Positions 1 through 8,029 are shown, counted from the first letter of the stretch. The stretch is DNA of 42,019 bases from Bog-159 sp049511415 (GCA_049511415.1 JBEKYC010000060.1:1-42019); one strand, 5' to 3'. Notes: a model not told the origin generated them from the sequence alone. Translations and numbers: made by a program.

Positions 1-11
1 TTTTAGGAGGA

Positions 12-953
12 CTACAAACTTTGCTGCGCAGATCGGTTTTGCTGCGGGTGCCCGATCTGGAGGACGATCTTGCCGGACTTGTGGGGTGCGCCCGCCAGCA
101 TGGCCTGCGCCTGGCGCGCCTCGGAAAGCGGCAGGATTGAGCCGACACGCGCTGTGATTGTGCCCGCGTCAAACAAGGTTGTGAGCGTCTGCAGGCGCGC
201 GGTGGTCACCTCAGCGTAGAAGAAAACCGCCCCCGCCGGCAGCGGCTGCATGGAGACCGAGGTGACGAGCTTGCCTCCGGGTTTCAACCGAGCGATGCAG
301 CGGTACAACGTACTGCCGCCGACCGTGTCGAGGATGGCATCCACCCACGGGAGGTCCTGCTCGAATGCCGGCTGGCTCGAGTCGATGATGGAGTTCACGC
401 CCAATGAACGGAGCAGGTCCTGGTCGTCGAGGCGAGCAATGGCAACGACGTAGATCCCAGTGCCTACGGCCATTTGCGCGGCGTAGGCCCCGACGTTCCC
501 GGCGGCTCCGACGACCATTACCGTTTGTCCGCGCATCGCCTGTGCATACTGGAAGAGCATTTGCCAGGCGGTCACCGCAATGACGGGAGCCGATGCTGCT
601 TCCAGGTAATTCAGGGATTGCGGTTTGCGGGCGACCATTCCGGCCGTGGCCACGGCGAACTCGGCGTGGGCGCCACAGAACTGTGGGTTGGTGACGCCAT
701 AGACTTGGTCCGCCGGCGCGAAGTCCGTAACGCCGGGGCCGACCTCGACCACACCGGATAAGTCCGAACCGGGGGTGAGCGGAGGTTGCGGGCTGACCTT
801 GCTCTTGCCTTCACGGATGATCGCGTCCCAGGGAGCGACGCCCGCCGCCATCACGCGTACCAGAACTTCGCCGCGGCCGGGCGACGGCACCGGCACTTCC
901 TCGACCACTACGACGTCGGGCGGCCCAAAGCTATGAATTCTGGCTGCTTTCAC
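12..953 (-). CDS. MDR-family NAD(P)-dependent oxidoreductase (quinone reductase-like)
   Basis: Medium-chain dehydrogenase/reductase of the quinone oxidoreductase (COG0604-like) type, 313 residues. The N-terminal GroES-like domain (about 1-120) contains the PGSDLSGVV stretch. The Rossmann domain begins with the nucleotide-binding run VVGAAGNVGAYAAQ near residue 150. The zinc-ligand GHE motif of alcohol dehydrogenases is absent, so a zinc-free NADPH quinone or enone reductase is the likeliest role; the substrate cannot be told. The start is GTG at 953, preceded by a strong GGAGGAGG ribosome-binding site about 8 nt upstream. The last codons carry an 8-bp inverted repeat. The family call is safe, the substrate unknown. 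Confidence 0.9.
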   Translation of the reverse strand: MKAARIHSFGPPDVVVVEEVPVPSPGRGEVLVRVMAAGVAPWDAIIREGKSKVSPQPPLTPGSDLSGVVEVGPGVTDFAPADQVYGVTNPQFCGAHAEFAVATAGMVARKPQSLNYLEAASAPVIAVTAWQMLFQYAQAMRGQTVMVVGAAGNVGAYAAQMAVGTGIYVVAIARLDDQDLLRSLGVNSIIDSSQPAFEQDLPWVDAILDTVGGSTLYRCIARLKPGGKLVTSVSMQPLPAGAVFFYAEVTTARLQTLTTLFDAGTITARVGSILPLSEARQAQAMLAGAPHKSGKIVLQIGHPQQNRSAQQSL

Positions 954-1251
954 GGCTAATTCCTCCTCCGCTTGAAGATGATCGAGGATCTGCCAGAGAC
1001 TCAGGCCTTCATCGATAATGAGTTCGCTGACAACGGTGAAAGCCTATGCGCCAGCGATCTCGGAAGGTTTGCCGAAGCGCTCGTTCAGGATTGACGATAG
1101 AAAAAAAGGCTTCGGAGGGATCAGCCACCTTTCGGGACTGGTGGCAACCGTGGGCCACTTCCGATAATCGGCGATCATGTCTACTCGGGACCTCAGCGCC
1201 TGGCGCCACTCCAATCAACGCACGGCCGCCCGAGTATTGCCGTCCGAAGAT
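954..1251. other. Intergenic stretch without a recognisable gene
   Basis: About 300 bases between the MDR gene and the VapC-like gene. The only notable reading frame is a 38-residue ORF on the plus strand at 978-1094 (MIEDLPETQAF...), which has no ribosome-binding site and no family I recognise. It may be a remnant or chance. No repeats, terminal inverted repeats or RNA gene were seen. Confidence 0.4.
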
Positions 1252-1803
1252 TCATACCGCGTCCCAAGGGTTGAGGAGAACGACGCCCAGACTGGCAAAG
1301 TCTCTCACGTTCCGCGTTACCAGCGTGAGGCCGTGTCCGAGCGCCGTGGCGGCGATAACGCCGTTCACCACCGTCATCGCGATTCCTCGTTGTTTGGTGG
1401 CTGCGGCCAGATGGCCCCAACGCTCTGCGATAGATTCGGTGACAGGGAGAATCCTCCCGGCGAACCAGGAATGCACATCGATCTCGAGCCAGCTCTGCAG
1501 CCCGCTGCGCTTCTTGCCGACCGGGAGCAGATCGATGCCCTTGCCAATTTCACCAATGGTCATGACGCTCAGGAAGACGCTCTCTTTCCCGGCGTTCTTG
1601 AGAAAAGCTGACACGCGGGCATCCGGAGTTTCGGGGGTTAGTTCGGACGGGATGTTAGTGTCTACCAGGTATCCCTTCACAACTCGATGTCTCGGCGCCG
1701 CCGGAAGCTGGGCTGCTTCTTCGAGCAAACTCGCAGCATAGGCTTCGACCGGCCGCGCGAGCGCCGCTTCCACCTCGGGAGCGATGTCAAGGGTGATCGT
1801 CAT
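1252..1803 (-). CDS. VapC/FitB-type PIN domain fused behind an antitoxin-like N-terminus
   Basis: 183 residues. Residues about 43-183 are a PIN-domain RNase of the VapC/FitB type: VDTN with the first acidic residue D48, GEI with E85, and the end TRNVRDF with D168. The usual third acidic residue before the GxIAATA helix is Asn here (VVNGVIAAT, N147, codon AAC), which should weaken metal binding and RNase activity. Residues 1-40 (MTITLDIAPEVEAAL...EAYAASLLEEA) resemble the first part of a small antitoxin, normally encoded by a separate upstream gene. The strong AAAGGAG site 6 nt before 1803 shows translation begins at the antitoxin-like end. No separate antitoxin gene is present. It is probably a decayed or self-neutralised toxin-antitoxin module. 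Confidence 0.8.
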   Translation of the reverse strand: MTITLDIAPEVEAALARPVEAYAASLLEEAAQLPAAPRHRVVKGYLVDTNIPSELTPETPDARVSAFLKNAGKESVFLSVMTIGEIGKGIDLLPVGKKRSGLQSWLEIDVHSWFAGRILPVTESIAERWGHLAAATKQRGIAMTVVNGVIAATALGHGLTLVTRNVRDFASLGVVLLNPWDAV

Positions 1804-2058
1804 GAGCGCTCCTTTCTGCCTGCCTCTACCCTACTCTGGCGCGAAGCCCGCCGTCAAGAACTGAAATCAAGCTGAAATCAACAGAACGCGGTTGAAGCCC
1901 GCGCCCACTTAAGGCCTGCTGTCCACTCACGCGGACGCCGGGTTGCCGACCTGGCGCTGACACCATTCAGCAAGGCGTTCGGAGATTTGGCCATCTTCCT
2001 GGTGCAGCCGGGACGGCACGTGGAAGCAAAGGACCTTTTGCTGGTGATCGAATAGAGT
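1804..2058. other. Intergenic stretch with possible gene debris
   Basis: This carries the ribosome-binding site of the VapC fusion (AAAGGAG on the minus strand, about 1810-1816) and a short direct repeat of CTGAAATCAA at 1861-1870 and 1872-1881. A stop-free plus-strand frame ending at 2055 is listed separately as a possible remnant. No promoter stands out. Confidence 0.4.
1876..2055 (+). pseudogene. Possible 3' remnant of a lost gene (TPR-like tail)
   Basis: An open frame of 59 codons without a good start, ending in TAG at 2053-2055. Its product contains a plausible amphipathic helical stretch (DLALTPFSKAFGDLAIFLV, then VEAKDLLLVIE) reminiscent of the end of a tetratricopeptide-type protein. 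This is pattern impression only. It fits debris left beside the decayed VapC module, but a chance frame in GC-rich DNA is not excluded. Confidence 0.2.
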
Positions 2059-2814
2059 CTACCGGTGAGGCGCCGGTTCCTTTTGCTTGCCGAGGTGCGG
2101 AAAGCCATTCCGGAAGAATTTCCGCTGAATATCGGGCCAGAATTCGGCCGCGACGTTGCCGATGGCCCATCCGCCCAAACTGGTGCCGACGCGGGTGAAC
2201 ATCACCGTCCCCGTCCGGCTCGCCGACGGGTAGTAGAGATTGGAAGCACCGATCCCCAGCATCATGCCGAGCATGCCGGATGAGTTGAACGCGCTTTTCC
2301 CTGAGTCCTGACGCGCCACCACGATTCGGCTCAGGGAGTACGCCACACGCGCGAGAACGCGGCTCTGCGGACCTTTGCGGAAATAGCGCGGGTCCTGGCG
2401 GAACAGGCAGGCCAAGACTGCGTCACTAAACAGATTCTGAGAGCTGAAATCGCCCATGGCTGCGCCGAAACGCTCGGCGTAAGCGGCTCCGCCCTGGCCG
2501 TATTTCGGCGTCTGGTTGTCGGCCTGCGAAAGCCCGGCACTCAGCGCGGCCGCGGCGATATTAAAAGGATCGCGGGTCTCCTCAAGAAAAAAGAGCCACT
2601 TCTGTTTGGCGGTCAGCGGTGGGGTAGCGGGTGTAGGATTATTGACGGTTTGATAGTCCGGAATCACACCGAGTATCCGGTCATGATTCAGACCGTCGGA
2701 GGACTGCGCCGCAGCGTGGGAAACCGTCAGCAGGGCGAGCAGGGCGGCGATAGGGGTGACCCGCGACACAGGTCTGGTAGGCGCGCGGTCCACGCCGAAG
2801 GTTACACACATCAT
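2059..2814 (-). CDS. Secreted protein of unknown function
   Basis: 251 residues with an N-terminal signal peptide (hydrophobic stretch about 20-35 ending SHAAAQ). The mature part has no motif I can assign. It contains GxG-rich, alternating stretches near the C-terminus (MLGMMLGIGASNLYY) that could be membrane-associated or part of an outer-membrane protein. Proteins of this look occur repeatedly in Acidobacteria, but I know no function. The start is the first of two consecutive ATG codons, 15 nt after glcF ends, so it is probably the last gene of the glcE-glcF unit. A link to glycolate metabolism is not implied. Confidence 0.75.
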   Translation of the reverse strand: MMCVTFGVDRAPTRPVSRVTPIAALLALLTVSHAAAQSSDGLNHDRILGVIPDYQTVNNPTPATPPLTAKQKWLFFLEETRDPFNIAAAALSAGLSQADNQTPKYGQGGAAYAERFGAAMGDFSSQNLFSDAVLACLFRQDPRYFRKGPQSRVLARVAYSLSRIVVARQDSGKSAFNSSGMLGMMLGIGASNLYYPSASRTGTVMFTRVGTSLGGWAIGNVAAEFWPDIQRKFFRNGFPHLGKQKEPAPHR

Positions 2815-2829
2815 GCCATCCAGACCGCG

Positions 2830-4131
2830 CTATTCTTTCTCCCGGTAGGCCTCGTCCAACAGTTCGATCACGTGCACCACGCGCTGATCGTGGCCGTGCC
2901 TGGTGACACCGGCGCGCAATTGCAGGATACAACCCGGATTCGCGGTGGCGATCACTTCCGCTCCCGTGCTGTTCACGTTTTCCATTTTTCGGGCCAGAAT
3001 CTCCATCGACATCTCGTGCTGCACGACGTTGTAGATGCCGGCGCTGCCGCAGCACAGGTCGGCCAGAGGCATCTCGCGGAACTTCAGGCCGGGCACGGAT
3101 TCGAGCAGCTTGCGCGGAGCGGAGCGAATGTGTTGGCCGTGCGCCAAGTGGCAGGAATCCTGATACGTAACCGTGATAGGAAGCTCTCGCATCTTGGGGT
3201 TTAATTCGATCGATCCCAGAAACTCGTTGACGTCCCGCATGCGCCTGGAAAACTCGCGCGCGCGGGCGGCGTACGCCGTGTCGCCTTCCAGCAACTCGCC
3301 ATATTCCTTTAACGTGGAGCCGCAACCTGCCGCATTGGTCAGAATGGCGTCGAAATCGCCGTTTTCGAGCGCATCGACATTGCGGCGTGCCAGTTCGCGC
3401 GCCTGACCCGGCAAGCCCGCATGTACGTGCAAGGCGCCGCAGCAGCGCTGACCCTTGGGCACCACGACTTCGCAGCCGTTCTTCTGTAGAACCCGCACGG
3501 TCGCCTCATTCAGACGCGCAAAGCACACATTAGCGATGCATCCGGCCATCAGCGCCACCCGATAGCGGCGCGGGCCATCGGCGGGGAAGGTCTTGCCCAC
3601 CTGGCTGAAAAAGAAGGGCGGCTCGGCGGATGGGGCAAGCTGGTCCAGATCGCCAATCTTGCCCAGAATCTTTAAGAATCGCAATCCCCTTACCAACCGC
3701 TGCAATCCGCTGCGCTGATAGAGATAGAGCAAGGTGGCGGCGAGGGTCATAAGGGCCGGCGAGCACAGCAGATGGCCGAATACGAATCGCCGTACCCAAC
3801 TTGCCCATCGCGACCGCACGGCGGTGGCCTCGATCTCCGCGCGAGCGGCTTCCACCAGCCTGCCGTACCGCACTCCCGAGGGGCAGGCTGTTTCGCAGCC
3901 GCGGCAGGCCAGGCACAAATCAATGTGCGAAACATACGCCGGACTGATGGCCGCGCCGCCCGCAACTTGCATCATCTGGAAAATCCGCCCACGCGGGGAA
4001 TCCATCTCCAGGCCCAATTCGCGATATGTCGGGCAGGCATTCAGACACAGGCCGCAGTGTACGCAGCGGTCCAGGTCCGTTTGACTGGGCTTGTCGGCCT
4101 TCGGTTCAAATGTGCTGATAGAGTCGGCCAC
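2830..4131 (-). CDS. glcF: Glycolate oxidase iron-sulfur subunit GlcF
   Basis: 433 residues. Two 4Fe-4S ferredoxin motifs sit at the N-terminus: C23-x2-C26-x2-C29-x3-C33 and C73-x2-C76-x2-C79-x3-C83. Two CCG-type cysteine-rich domains follow (QRCCGALHVHAG and LCCGSAGIYN), as in heterodisulfide reductase/GlcF proteins. In known glycolate oxidases this subunit passes electrons from the flavoprotein subunits GlcD/GlcE to the quinone pool. The GTG start at 4131 overlaps the end of glcE by 26 nt, so the two are co-translated. Lactate utilisation (LldE-like) is the main alternative, but the GlcE partner next door favours glycolate oxidase. Confidence 0.92.
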   Translation of the reverse strand: MADSISTFEPKADKPSQTDLDRCVHCGLCLNACPTYRELGLEMDSPRGRIFQMMQVAGGAAISPAYVSHIDLCLACRGCETACPSGVRYGRLVEAARAEIEATAVRSRWASWVRRFVFGHLLCSPALMTLAATLLYLYQRSGLQRLVRGLRFLKILGKIGDLDQLAPSAEPPFFFSQVGKTFPADGPRRYRVALMAGCIANVCFARLNEATVRVLQKNGCEVVVPKGQRCCGALHVHAGLPGQARELARRNVDALENGDFDAILTNAAGCGSTLKEYGELLEGDTAYAARAREFSRRMRDVNEFLGSIELNPKMRELPITVTYQDSCHLAHGQHIRSAPRKLLESVPGLKFREMPLADLCCGSAGIYNVVQHEMSMEILARKMENVNSTGAEVIATANPGCILQLRAGVTRHGHDQRVVHVIELLDEAYREKE

Positions 4132-5251
4132 GGTTTAGCAAGAGATGCGGATCGAACATGTGCTTGATCCGTCTCATGATCTCCAGATCTTGTCCTGGCG
4201 CGGGCCAGAGCTTGAATTCAGCCTTTCGATTCTCCGGCGCGAATTCCACAACGGTCTCGGGATGTTCCGGCGCCATCGCGGCGGCGAACGCGGCCGCCTC
4301 CCGCACCTCATCGAAATAGATGTAACAGACACCCGAGCCGGCACGCGCGATGGCCGGACCCGGCGCCGCCTGTAGCACCGATTTCAATTCCTTCAGAGTA
4401 CATGAGACGCGCACCACCGCGCCATCGCCGTGCGAATCCAGATATTGCGGTGTGAAGTTTTCGATGGCGTCCCAAAAGACGCCGTCCTCACCGGCTGGTA
4501 TCGGCCGTGCCCCCAGAGCGGCCAATTCCCTCCCGTACCGGGCGACAGCGGCGGTATTGCCGCCCGCGCGCACAGCCAAAGTCCAGGCGGCGTCCAACTT
4601 CATCAAGTCCATGGCCGCAAAATCAAGAGGGCACTTGAGGAGAGTATCGCGCCTGGCGATGGCTTCCTCCAGGCACGCAAACGAAAAGCGGAAGGAACGA
4701 TCGAGGGGGGGCTGCGGGATTACCTTGAAATTGATCAGGGCGATGGCGGCCAGCGTGCCGAAAGAGCCGATCATGAGTTTGCCCATGTCCAACCCCGCCA
4801 CGTTCTTGACCACCATGCCCCCCGAGCGCACCAATTTGCCTTGCATCGTCGCAAATTCCATGCCGATCACCATATCGCGCGCGGTCCCATACAGCCTGCG
4901 GCGCGGCCCATTACAATTGGCAGCCACCACTCCGCCGGCCGTAGCGGAGCTGGAAAAGGGCGGGTCAAGCGGCAGCATCTGGCGATGCTCCGCCAGCAGA
5001 CGCCGCACCTCGCAGTATGGGACGCCTGCCTCCACGCTGATGGTCAAATCGCGCGGCTCGTATTGGCGGACACGGTTCAGGCGGCAAGTGGAAATGACCA
5101 AATTTGAGGTGGCGGCGGGCCCGCCCATCCGCCGCTTGGAAAAACTCCCTCCCAGTTCGACGGTCTGCCGGCGTGCGGAAGCCCATGCCAGGGCCTGGGC
5201 CAACTCCTCCGGAGTCTCCGGCCGGACGATGTCAGCGAAGTAATCCAGCAT
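4106..5251 (-). CDS. glcE: Glycolate oxidase FAD-binding subunit GlcE
   Basis: 381 residues, FAD_binding_4 (PCMH/VAO-type) oxidoreductase. The FAD-binding region covers roughly residues 1-180 and includes LGGSFSKRR, the SSATAGGVVAANCNGPRRRLYG stretch and MVVKNVAGLDMGKLMIGSFGTL. The C-terminal end (FDPHLLLNRGRLY) matches the family's closing motif. It lacks the length of GlcD (about 480-500 aa), which fits the shorter GlcE. No glcD lies within the window, although the complex normally needs GlcD, GlcE and GlcF. The start overlaps the upstream membrane-protein gene by 20 nt. Confidence 0.9.
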   Translation of the reverse strand: MLDYFADIVRPETPEELAQALAWASARRQTVELGGSFSKRRMGGPAATSNLVISTCRLNRVRQYEPRDLTISVEAGVPYCEVRRLLAEHRQMLPLDPPFSSSATAGGVVAANCNGPRRRLYGTARDMVIGMEFATMQGKLVRSGGMVVKNVAGLDMGKLMIGSFGTLAAIALINFKVIPQPPLDRSFRFSFACLEEAIARRDTLLKCPLDFAAMDLMKLDAAWTLAVRAGGNTAAVARYGRELAALGARPIPAGEDGVFWDAIENFTPQYLDSHGDGAVVRVSCTLKELKSVLQAAPGPAIARAGSGVCYIYFDEVREAAAFAAAMAPEHPETVVEFAPENRKAEFKLWPAPGQDLEIMRRIKHMFDPHLLLNRGRLYQHI

Positions 5252-5588
5252 GCGGGAAAAACATCCGGCCCATAATGAAGTGCAGCACGGTAAGCATGAT
5301 GGATCCGAGGAAGGCGGCCAGGAATCCGTTCACCGTAAATCCGGGGACCAACATCGACGCCAGCTTCAGCAGGAAGGCGTTCACGATGAGCCAGAACAGG
5401 CCCAGGGTGAGAATCGTCAGGGGAAAAGTAAGAAAATGCAGCGGCCACCCCACCAGCGTGTTGACGATGACGATCACTATGGTGGCGATCAGCGCGACAC
5501 CGAAATCTCGCACATAGAAGCCCGGAATGATACGGGCCACCAACCATAAGGCCAGAGCGCTGAGTAGCCAGTTTACGAGCAGGTGCAC
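5232..5588 (-). CDS. Small holin-like membrane protein (Phage_holin_4_2 / YvlD type)
   Basis: 118 residues with four hydrophobic helices separated by short turns, including ARIIPGFYVRDFGVALIAT and the repeated (V)PGF pattern typical of the phage_holin_4_2 (DUF360/YvlD) family. Despite the family name, these are mostly chromosomal inner-membrane proteins of unknown function. The start is GTG at 5588 with GGAGG 7 nt upstream, and a -10-like TATTAT lies at 5614-5609 on the minus strand. It heads the glcE-glcF unit and overlaps glcE by 20 nt. Nothing links it to phage. Confidence 0.85.
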   Translation of the reverse strand: MHLLVNWLLSALALWLVARIIPGFYVRDFGVALIATIVIVIVNTLVGWPLHFLTFPLTILTLGLFWLIVNAFLLKLASMLVPGFTVNGFLAAFLGSIMLTVLHFIMGRMFFPHAGLLR

Positions 5589-5604
5589 AAATAGGCCTCC
5601 GGAA

Positions 5605-5619
5605 GTCCATAATAAGCCA
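5605..5619. promoter_or_regulatory. Divergent shared -10 region between the holin-like gene and the DUF72 gene
   Basis: Only 31 bp separate the two divergent start codons (5588 and 5620). The AT-rich core CATAATAAG (5608-5616) reads as CATAAT on the plus strand, six bases before the ATG at 5620. On the minus strand it reads as TATTAT, 20 nt before the GTG at 5588, which keeps a GGAGG site in its leader. Both promoters therefore appear to share one nearly symmetrical -10 element. This is an inference from spacing and sequence; no -35 match is clear. Confidence 0.5.
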
Positions 5620-6333
5620 ATGGCCCGACTTTTTGCCGGAACATCCGGTTTTGCCTACTCCCAATGGAAGCCGCAGTTCTATCCCGCCAAACTCCCCGCC
5701 GCGAAATTCCTGGCGCATTACGCGCAACGCTTGAACTCCGTGGAGATCAATTACACGTTTCGCCGCGTGCCGGCCGGTAAGACGCTGGAAGCCTGGGTAG
5801 CCGCGGCGCCGGCCGGTTTCGTTTTTGCGCTGAAGGGGCATATGCGGATCACGCACATCCTGCAGCTGAAGAACGCGTCGGAAGCCACGGCTGCGTTTCT
5901 GAAGGCCATCGATCCGCTGCGGTCGGCGCGGCGGCTGGGACCGATTCTGTTTCAGTTGCCCCCCCAAATGAAATGCGATGTGCCTCTGCTGGCGGCGTTT
6001 CTCGAAAACCTGCCCGCGGATCTGCGGTACGCCTTCGAATTCCGTCACCCCTCGTGGCTCGTGGATGAAGTCTACCGGTTGCTGGAACGGCGGAATATTT
6101 CACTGTGCGTGGCCGAGTCGGAGAAGTTGGAAGTGCCGGAGGTGATTACGGCCGACTTCGTTTATTACCGGCTGCGGAAGCCCGAGTACACGGCGGAGGA
6201 TGTCGCGGCCATCGCCGGACGGGCGCGGGCACTGCTGGAGGCCGGCAAAGACCTGTTCCTGATGTTCAAGCACGAAGACACGCCGGAGGGCGCCCTGAAT
6301 GCCGAACGGGTGCTGCGATTGGCGGGGAGCTGA
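5620..6333 (+). CDS. DUF72 domain protein (YecE family)
   Basis: 237 residues. It begins MARLFAGTSGFAYSQWKPQFYP, the characteristic opening of DUF72/YecE proteins, which adopt a TIM-barrel-like fold. Other family marks are VEINYTFRRVP, FELKGH-like FALKGHMRITH, LPPQMKCD and FEFRHPSWL. The biochemical role of the family is unknown. An upstream in-frame ATG at 5527 would add 31 residues lying over the divergent gene; the ATG at 5620 is preferred because homology begins there and a -10-like CATAAT ends six bases before it, suggesting a leaderless transcript. The stop codon abuts the stop of the opposing VOC gene with no gap. Confidence 0.88.
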   Translation: MARLFAGTSGFAYSQWKPQFYPAKLPAAKFLAHYAQRLNSVEINYTFRRVPAGKTLEAWVAAAPAGFVFALKGHMRITHILQLKNASEATAAFLKAIDPLRSARRLGPILFQLPPQMKCDVPLLAAFLENLPADLRYAFEFRHPSWLVDEVYRLLERRNISLCVAESEKLEVPEVITADFVYYRLRKPEYTAEDVAAIAGRARALLEAGKDLFLMFKHEDTPEGALNAERVLRLAGS

Positions 6334-7230
6334 TTACTGGGTCAGCATCGGCGAGCAGCAGGGCTTCTCCACCGGCTTCGGCTCCATCAACTCCGCACGG
6401 GTGCCGTTCGGATCGTACAGGTTAAGCTGCCATTTGCCGTCGCGGCCGACCTTGGGCTTCTCCGGATTCATCCCACGGTCCATTACCGTGCGGTAACCCG
6501 CCTGGATATCCGGGACGCCCAACGCGAGATGGTGCAGCACGCCCAGCGTGCGGGTCGAGGGCTGGTTCGTGATCATCATGTATTCCAGCCAGTCCGTGCC
6601 TTCGGGCACGCGCATGTCCACCCAGTCGGTGCGTTCGTCCTTCATGCCGCCGTGCCAGAATTCGCGGAAACCCAGAATGTCGCGATAGAAGCGGTCGGCC
6701 GCGCCTCGATCCGTGATGGTCACGCCCACGTGGATGATATGTTCGGATACACGTGTATCCGGCAGGAACTTGCCGAAGTTCTTGGTGTGCAGGGATCCAG
6801 GCCGGTATTCCACGAATTCCACGTTGTGGCCATCGGGGTCCTTCAGCATCATGCTCAGGTTGCCGTCCAGGCCGGGCTTTAGCGTGTCTGGCACGGTGAC
6901 GCCCTTGCTCGCCAGGTAGTCGCGCAGCTTCTGAATATTGGTGGTTTCGAACGCGATGTGCGACAGGCGGTCCTCGGTTTCGCTTTTCAGTTCGGGGAAG
7001 ACCTCGATGTACTGATGATCGTTCACCTTGAAGTAAGTCAGCATCAGGCCGCCGGAAGGCTTGTCGACCGTGAAAGGCTCCTGATAGCCGAGCACGTGGC
7101 CGTAGAACTGGCGGGCAGCGGCCAGATCGTTGGTCTTCAGTCCGATGTGTGCCACTCCCACGATGGGCGGGCGTTCCTGCGCGCCAACGGGTAGCGCTGA
7201 CAAGGCGGCTAAGGCGATGAGATAACGCAT
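6334..7230 (-). CDS. Secreted two-domain VOC (glyoxalase/bleomycin-resistance fold) protein
   Basis: 298 residues with a signal peptide (MRYLIALAALSALPVGAQ). Two vicinal-oxygen-chelate domains follow. The first starts VAHIGLKTNDLAAARQFY and ends near VEFVEYRPG; the second starts IIHVGVTITDRGAADRFY and ends RAELMEP. The His and Glu positions that carry metal in dioxygenases and glyoxalases are present, so a metal enzyme is possible; the substrate is unknown. The ATG at 7230 is preferred over an in-frame TTG two codons upstream because it opens the signal peptide. The gene lies 31 nt behind the DUF3052 gene on the same strand and may belong to that operon. Confidence 0.85.
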   Translation of the reverse strand: MRYLIALAALSALPVGAQERPPIVGVAHIGLKTNDLAAARQFYGHVLGYQEPFTVDKPSGGLMLTYFKVNDHQYIEVFPELKSETEDRLSHIAFETTNIQKLRDYLASKGVTVPDTLKPGLDGNLSMMLKDPDGHNVEFVEYRPGSLHTKNFGKFLPDTRVSEHIIHVGVTITDRGAADRFYRDILGFREFWHGGMKDERTDWVDMRVPEGTDWLEYMMITNQPSTRTLGVLHHLALGVPDIQAGYRTVMDRGMNPEKPKVGRDGKWQLNLYDPNGTRAELMEPKPVEKPCCSPMLTQ

Positions 7231-7261
7231 GGACAAGCAGTATCACCTTTCGCGCAGGCGA

Positions 7262-8029
7262 TCAAACGGGCTTTTTGCGCGCGAACAGCATGCCGCTCCA
7301 AGCCGCGTCCACGGCGCAGATCTTGTAATCCACCAGGCCTACGGCGGCGGCGGATTCGCGTAGGAACTGCGGCGTGACTTCGGAGCCTTTGCGCCAGAGT
7401 AACCAAAGCTTGGTGCGCGCGGCGAGTTTCCGCATGGCGGGCAGGGCTGCAGCGCAAGCCGCGGCATCGTGAACGAACCAAAGCGTGATGTCGCAGGTCG
7501 CCACGGGCGCCTCTTCGAGTGCCGCCCCGGCCGGCAGTTCGCCGATTGCGCCAGCATAGTTGCGGGGCGGATCGATTAACCCCACCGTGCACCTCTCCCG
7601 AATGCCCAGCTTTTGTGCCGTGGTGCGCGTAGCGTAGCGCTGCATCATCTGCGTGGGAACGACCGGGTTGGCGGGAACATGCGCCACGGCCGGGCGCATG
7701 GCGGACCGCAGCTTGGTGGAGGGCACGTATGTAGCGTCGGGCAGCAGCTTGCGTATGGCTTCCACTTTTTCCGGTGCGCCATCAACGAAGACGATGGGGA
7801 TGTGCCGTGTAGCTTTCTGGCCGCGCAGAAAGGTCGCGACCTCGCGGCCGTGCGACGGCAGCCGCGAAAGGTCGATCACGACGACGTCGGGCGGGCGCTC
7901 ACGCATGGTCCGAAATACTTCCGGCTGCACCTTTTCGTCGTAAGCCACCTCGTGCCCGGCTGCACGCAACGCCGCCAGCAGCGGTTCCGCTTCCCTGGCC
8001 TTCCAATGGAACAGGCGGACGGCTGACAT
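7262..8029 (-). CDS. Receiver-like domain fused to DUF3052
   Basis: 255 residues. The N-terminal part (about 1-115) resembles a response-regulator receiver: an alternating alpha/beta pattern with Asp in VVVIDLS and a following IPIVFVDG strand. It lacks the acidic pair after strand 1 (SAVRLFHWK), so phosphorylation is doubtful. The C-terminal part (about 135-255) matches DUF3052: AQKLGIRERCTVGLIDPP, TLWFVHD, LWLLWRKGSEVT and GLVDYKICAVDAAWSGM. DUF3052 has no known function. The ATG at 8029 shares its last base-pair position with the hydrolase stop (TGATG), fixing the start and implying coupled translation. A longer in-frame extension to 8173 lies inside the hydrolase gene and is rejected. Confidence 0.8.
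   Translation of the reverse strand: MSAVRLFHWKAREAEPLLAALRAAGHEVAYDEKVQPEVFRTMRERPPDVVVIDLSRLPSHGREVATFLRGQKATRHIPIVFVDGAPEKVEAIRKLLPDATYVPSTKLRSAMRPAVAHVPANPVVPTQMMQRYATRTTAQKLGIRERCTVGLIDPPRNYAGAIGELPAGAALEEAPVATCDITLWFVHDAAACAAALPAMRKLAARTKLWLLWRKGSEVTPQFLRESAAAVGLVDYKICAVDAAWSGMLFARKKPV

Noticed and set aside
1046..1741. 231-residue plus-strand frame
   Set aside because: Arg/Pro/Ser-rich product without motifs, lying opposite the VapC fusion whose motifs are clear; a shadow of a GC-rich coding strand.
4350..5243. 297-residue plus-strand frame opposite glcE
   Set aside because: No family resemblance and typical antisense composition; glcE on the other strand is certain.
5232..5588. Prophage, because of the holin-like gene
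   Set aside because: The family is mainly chromosomal, and no other phage gene is near; it is built into the glcE-glcF unit.
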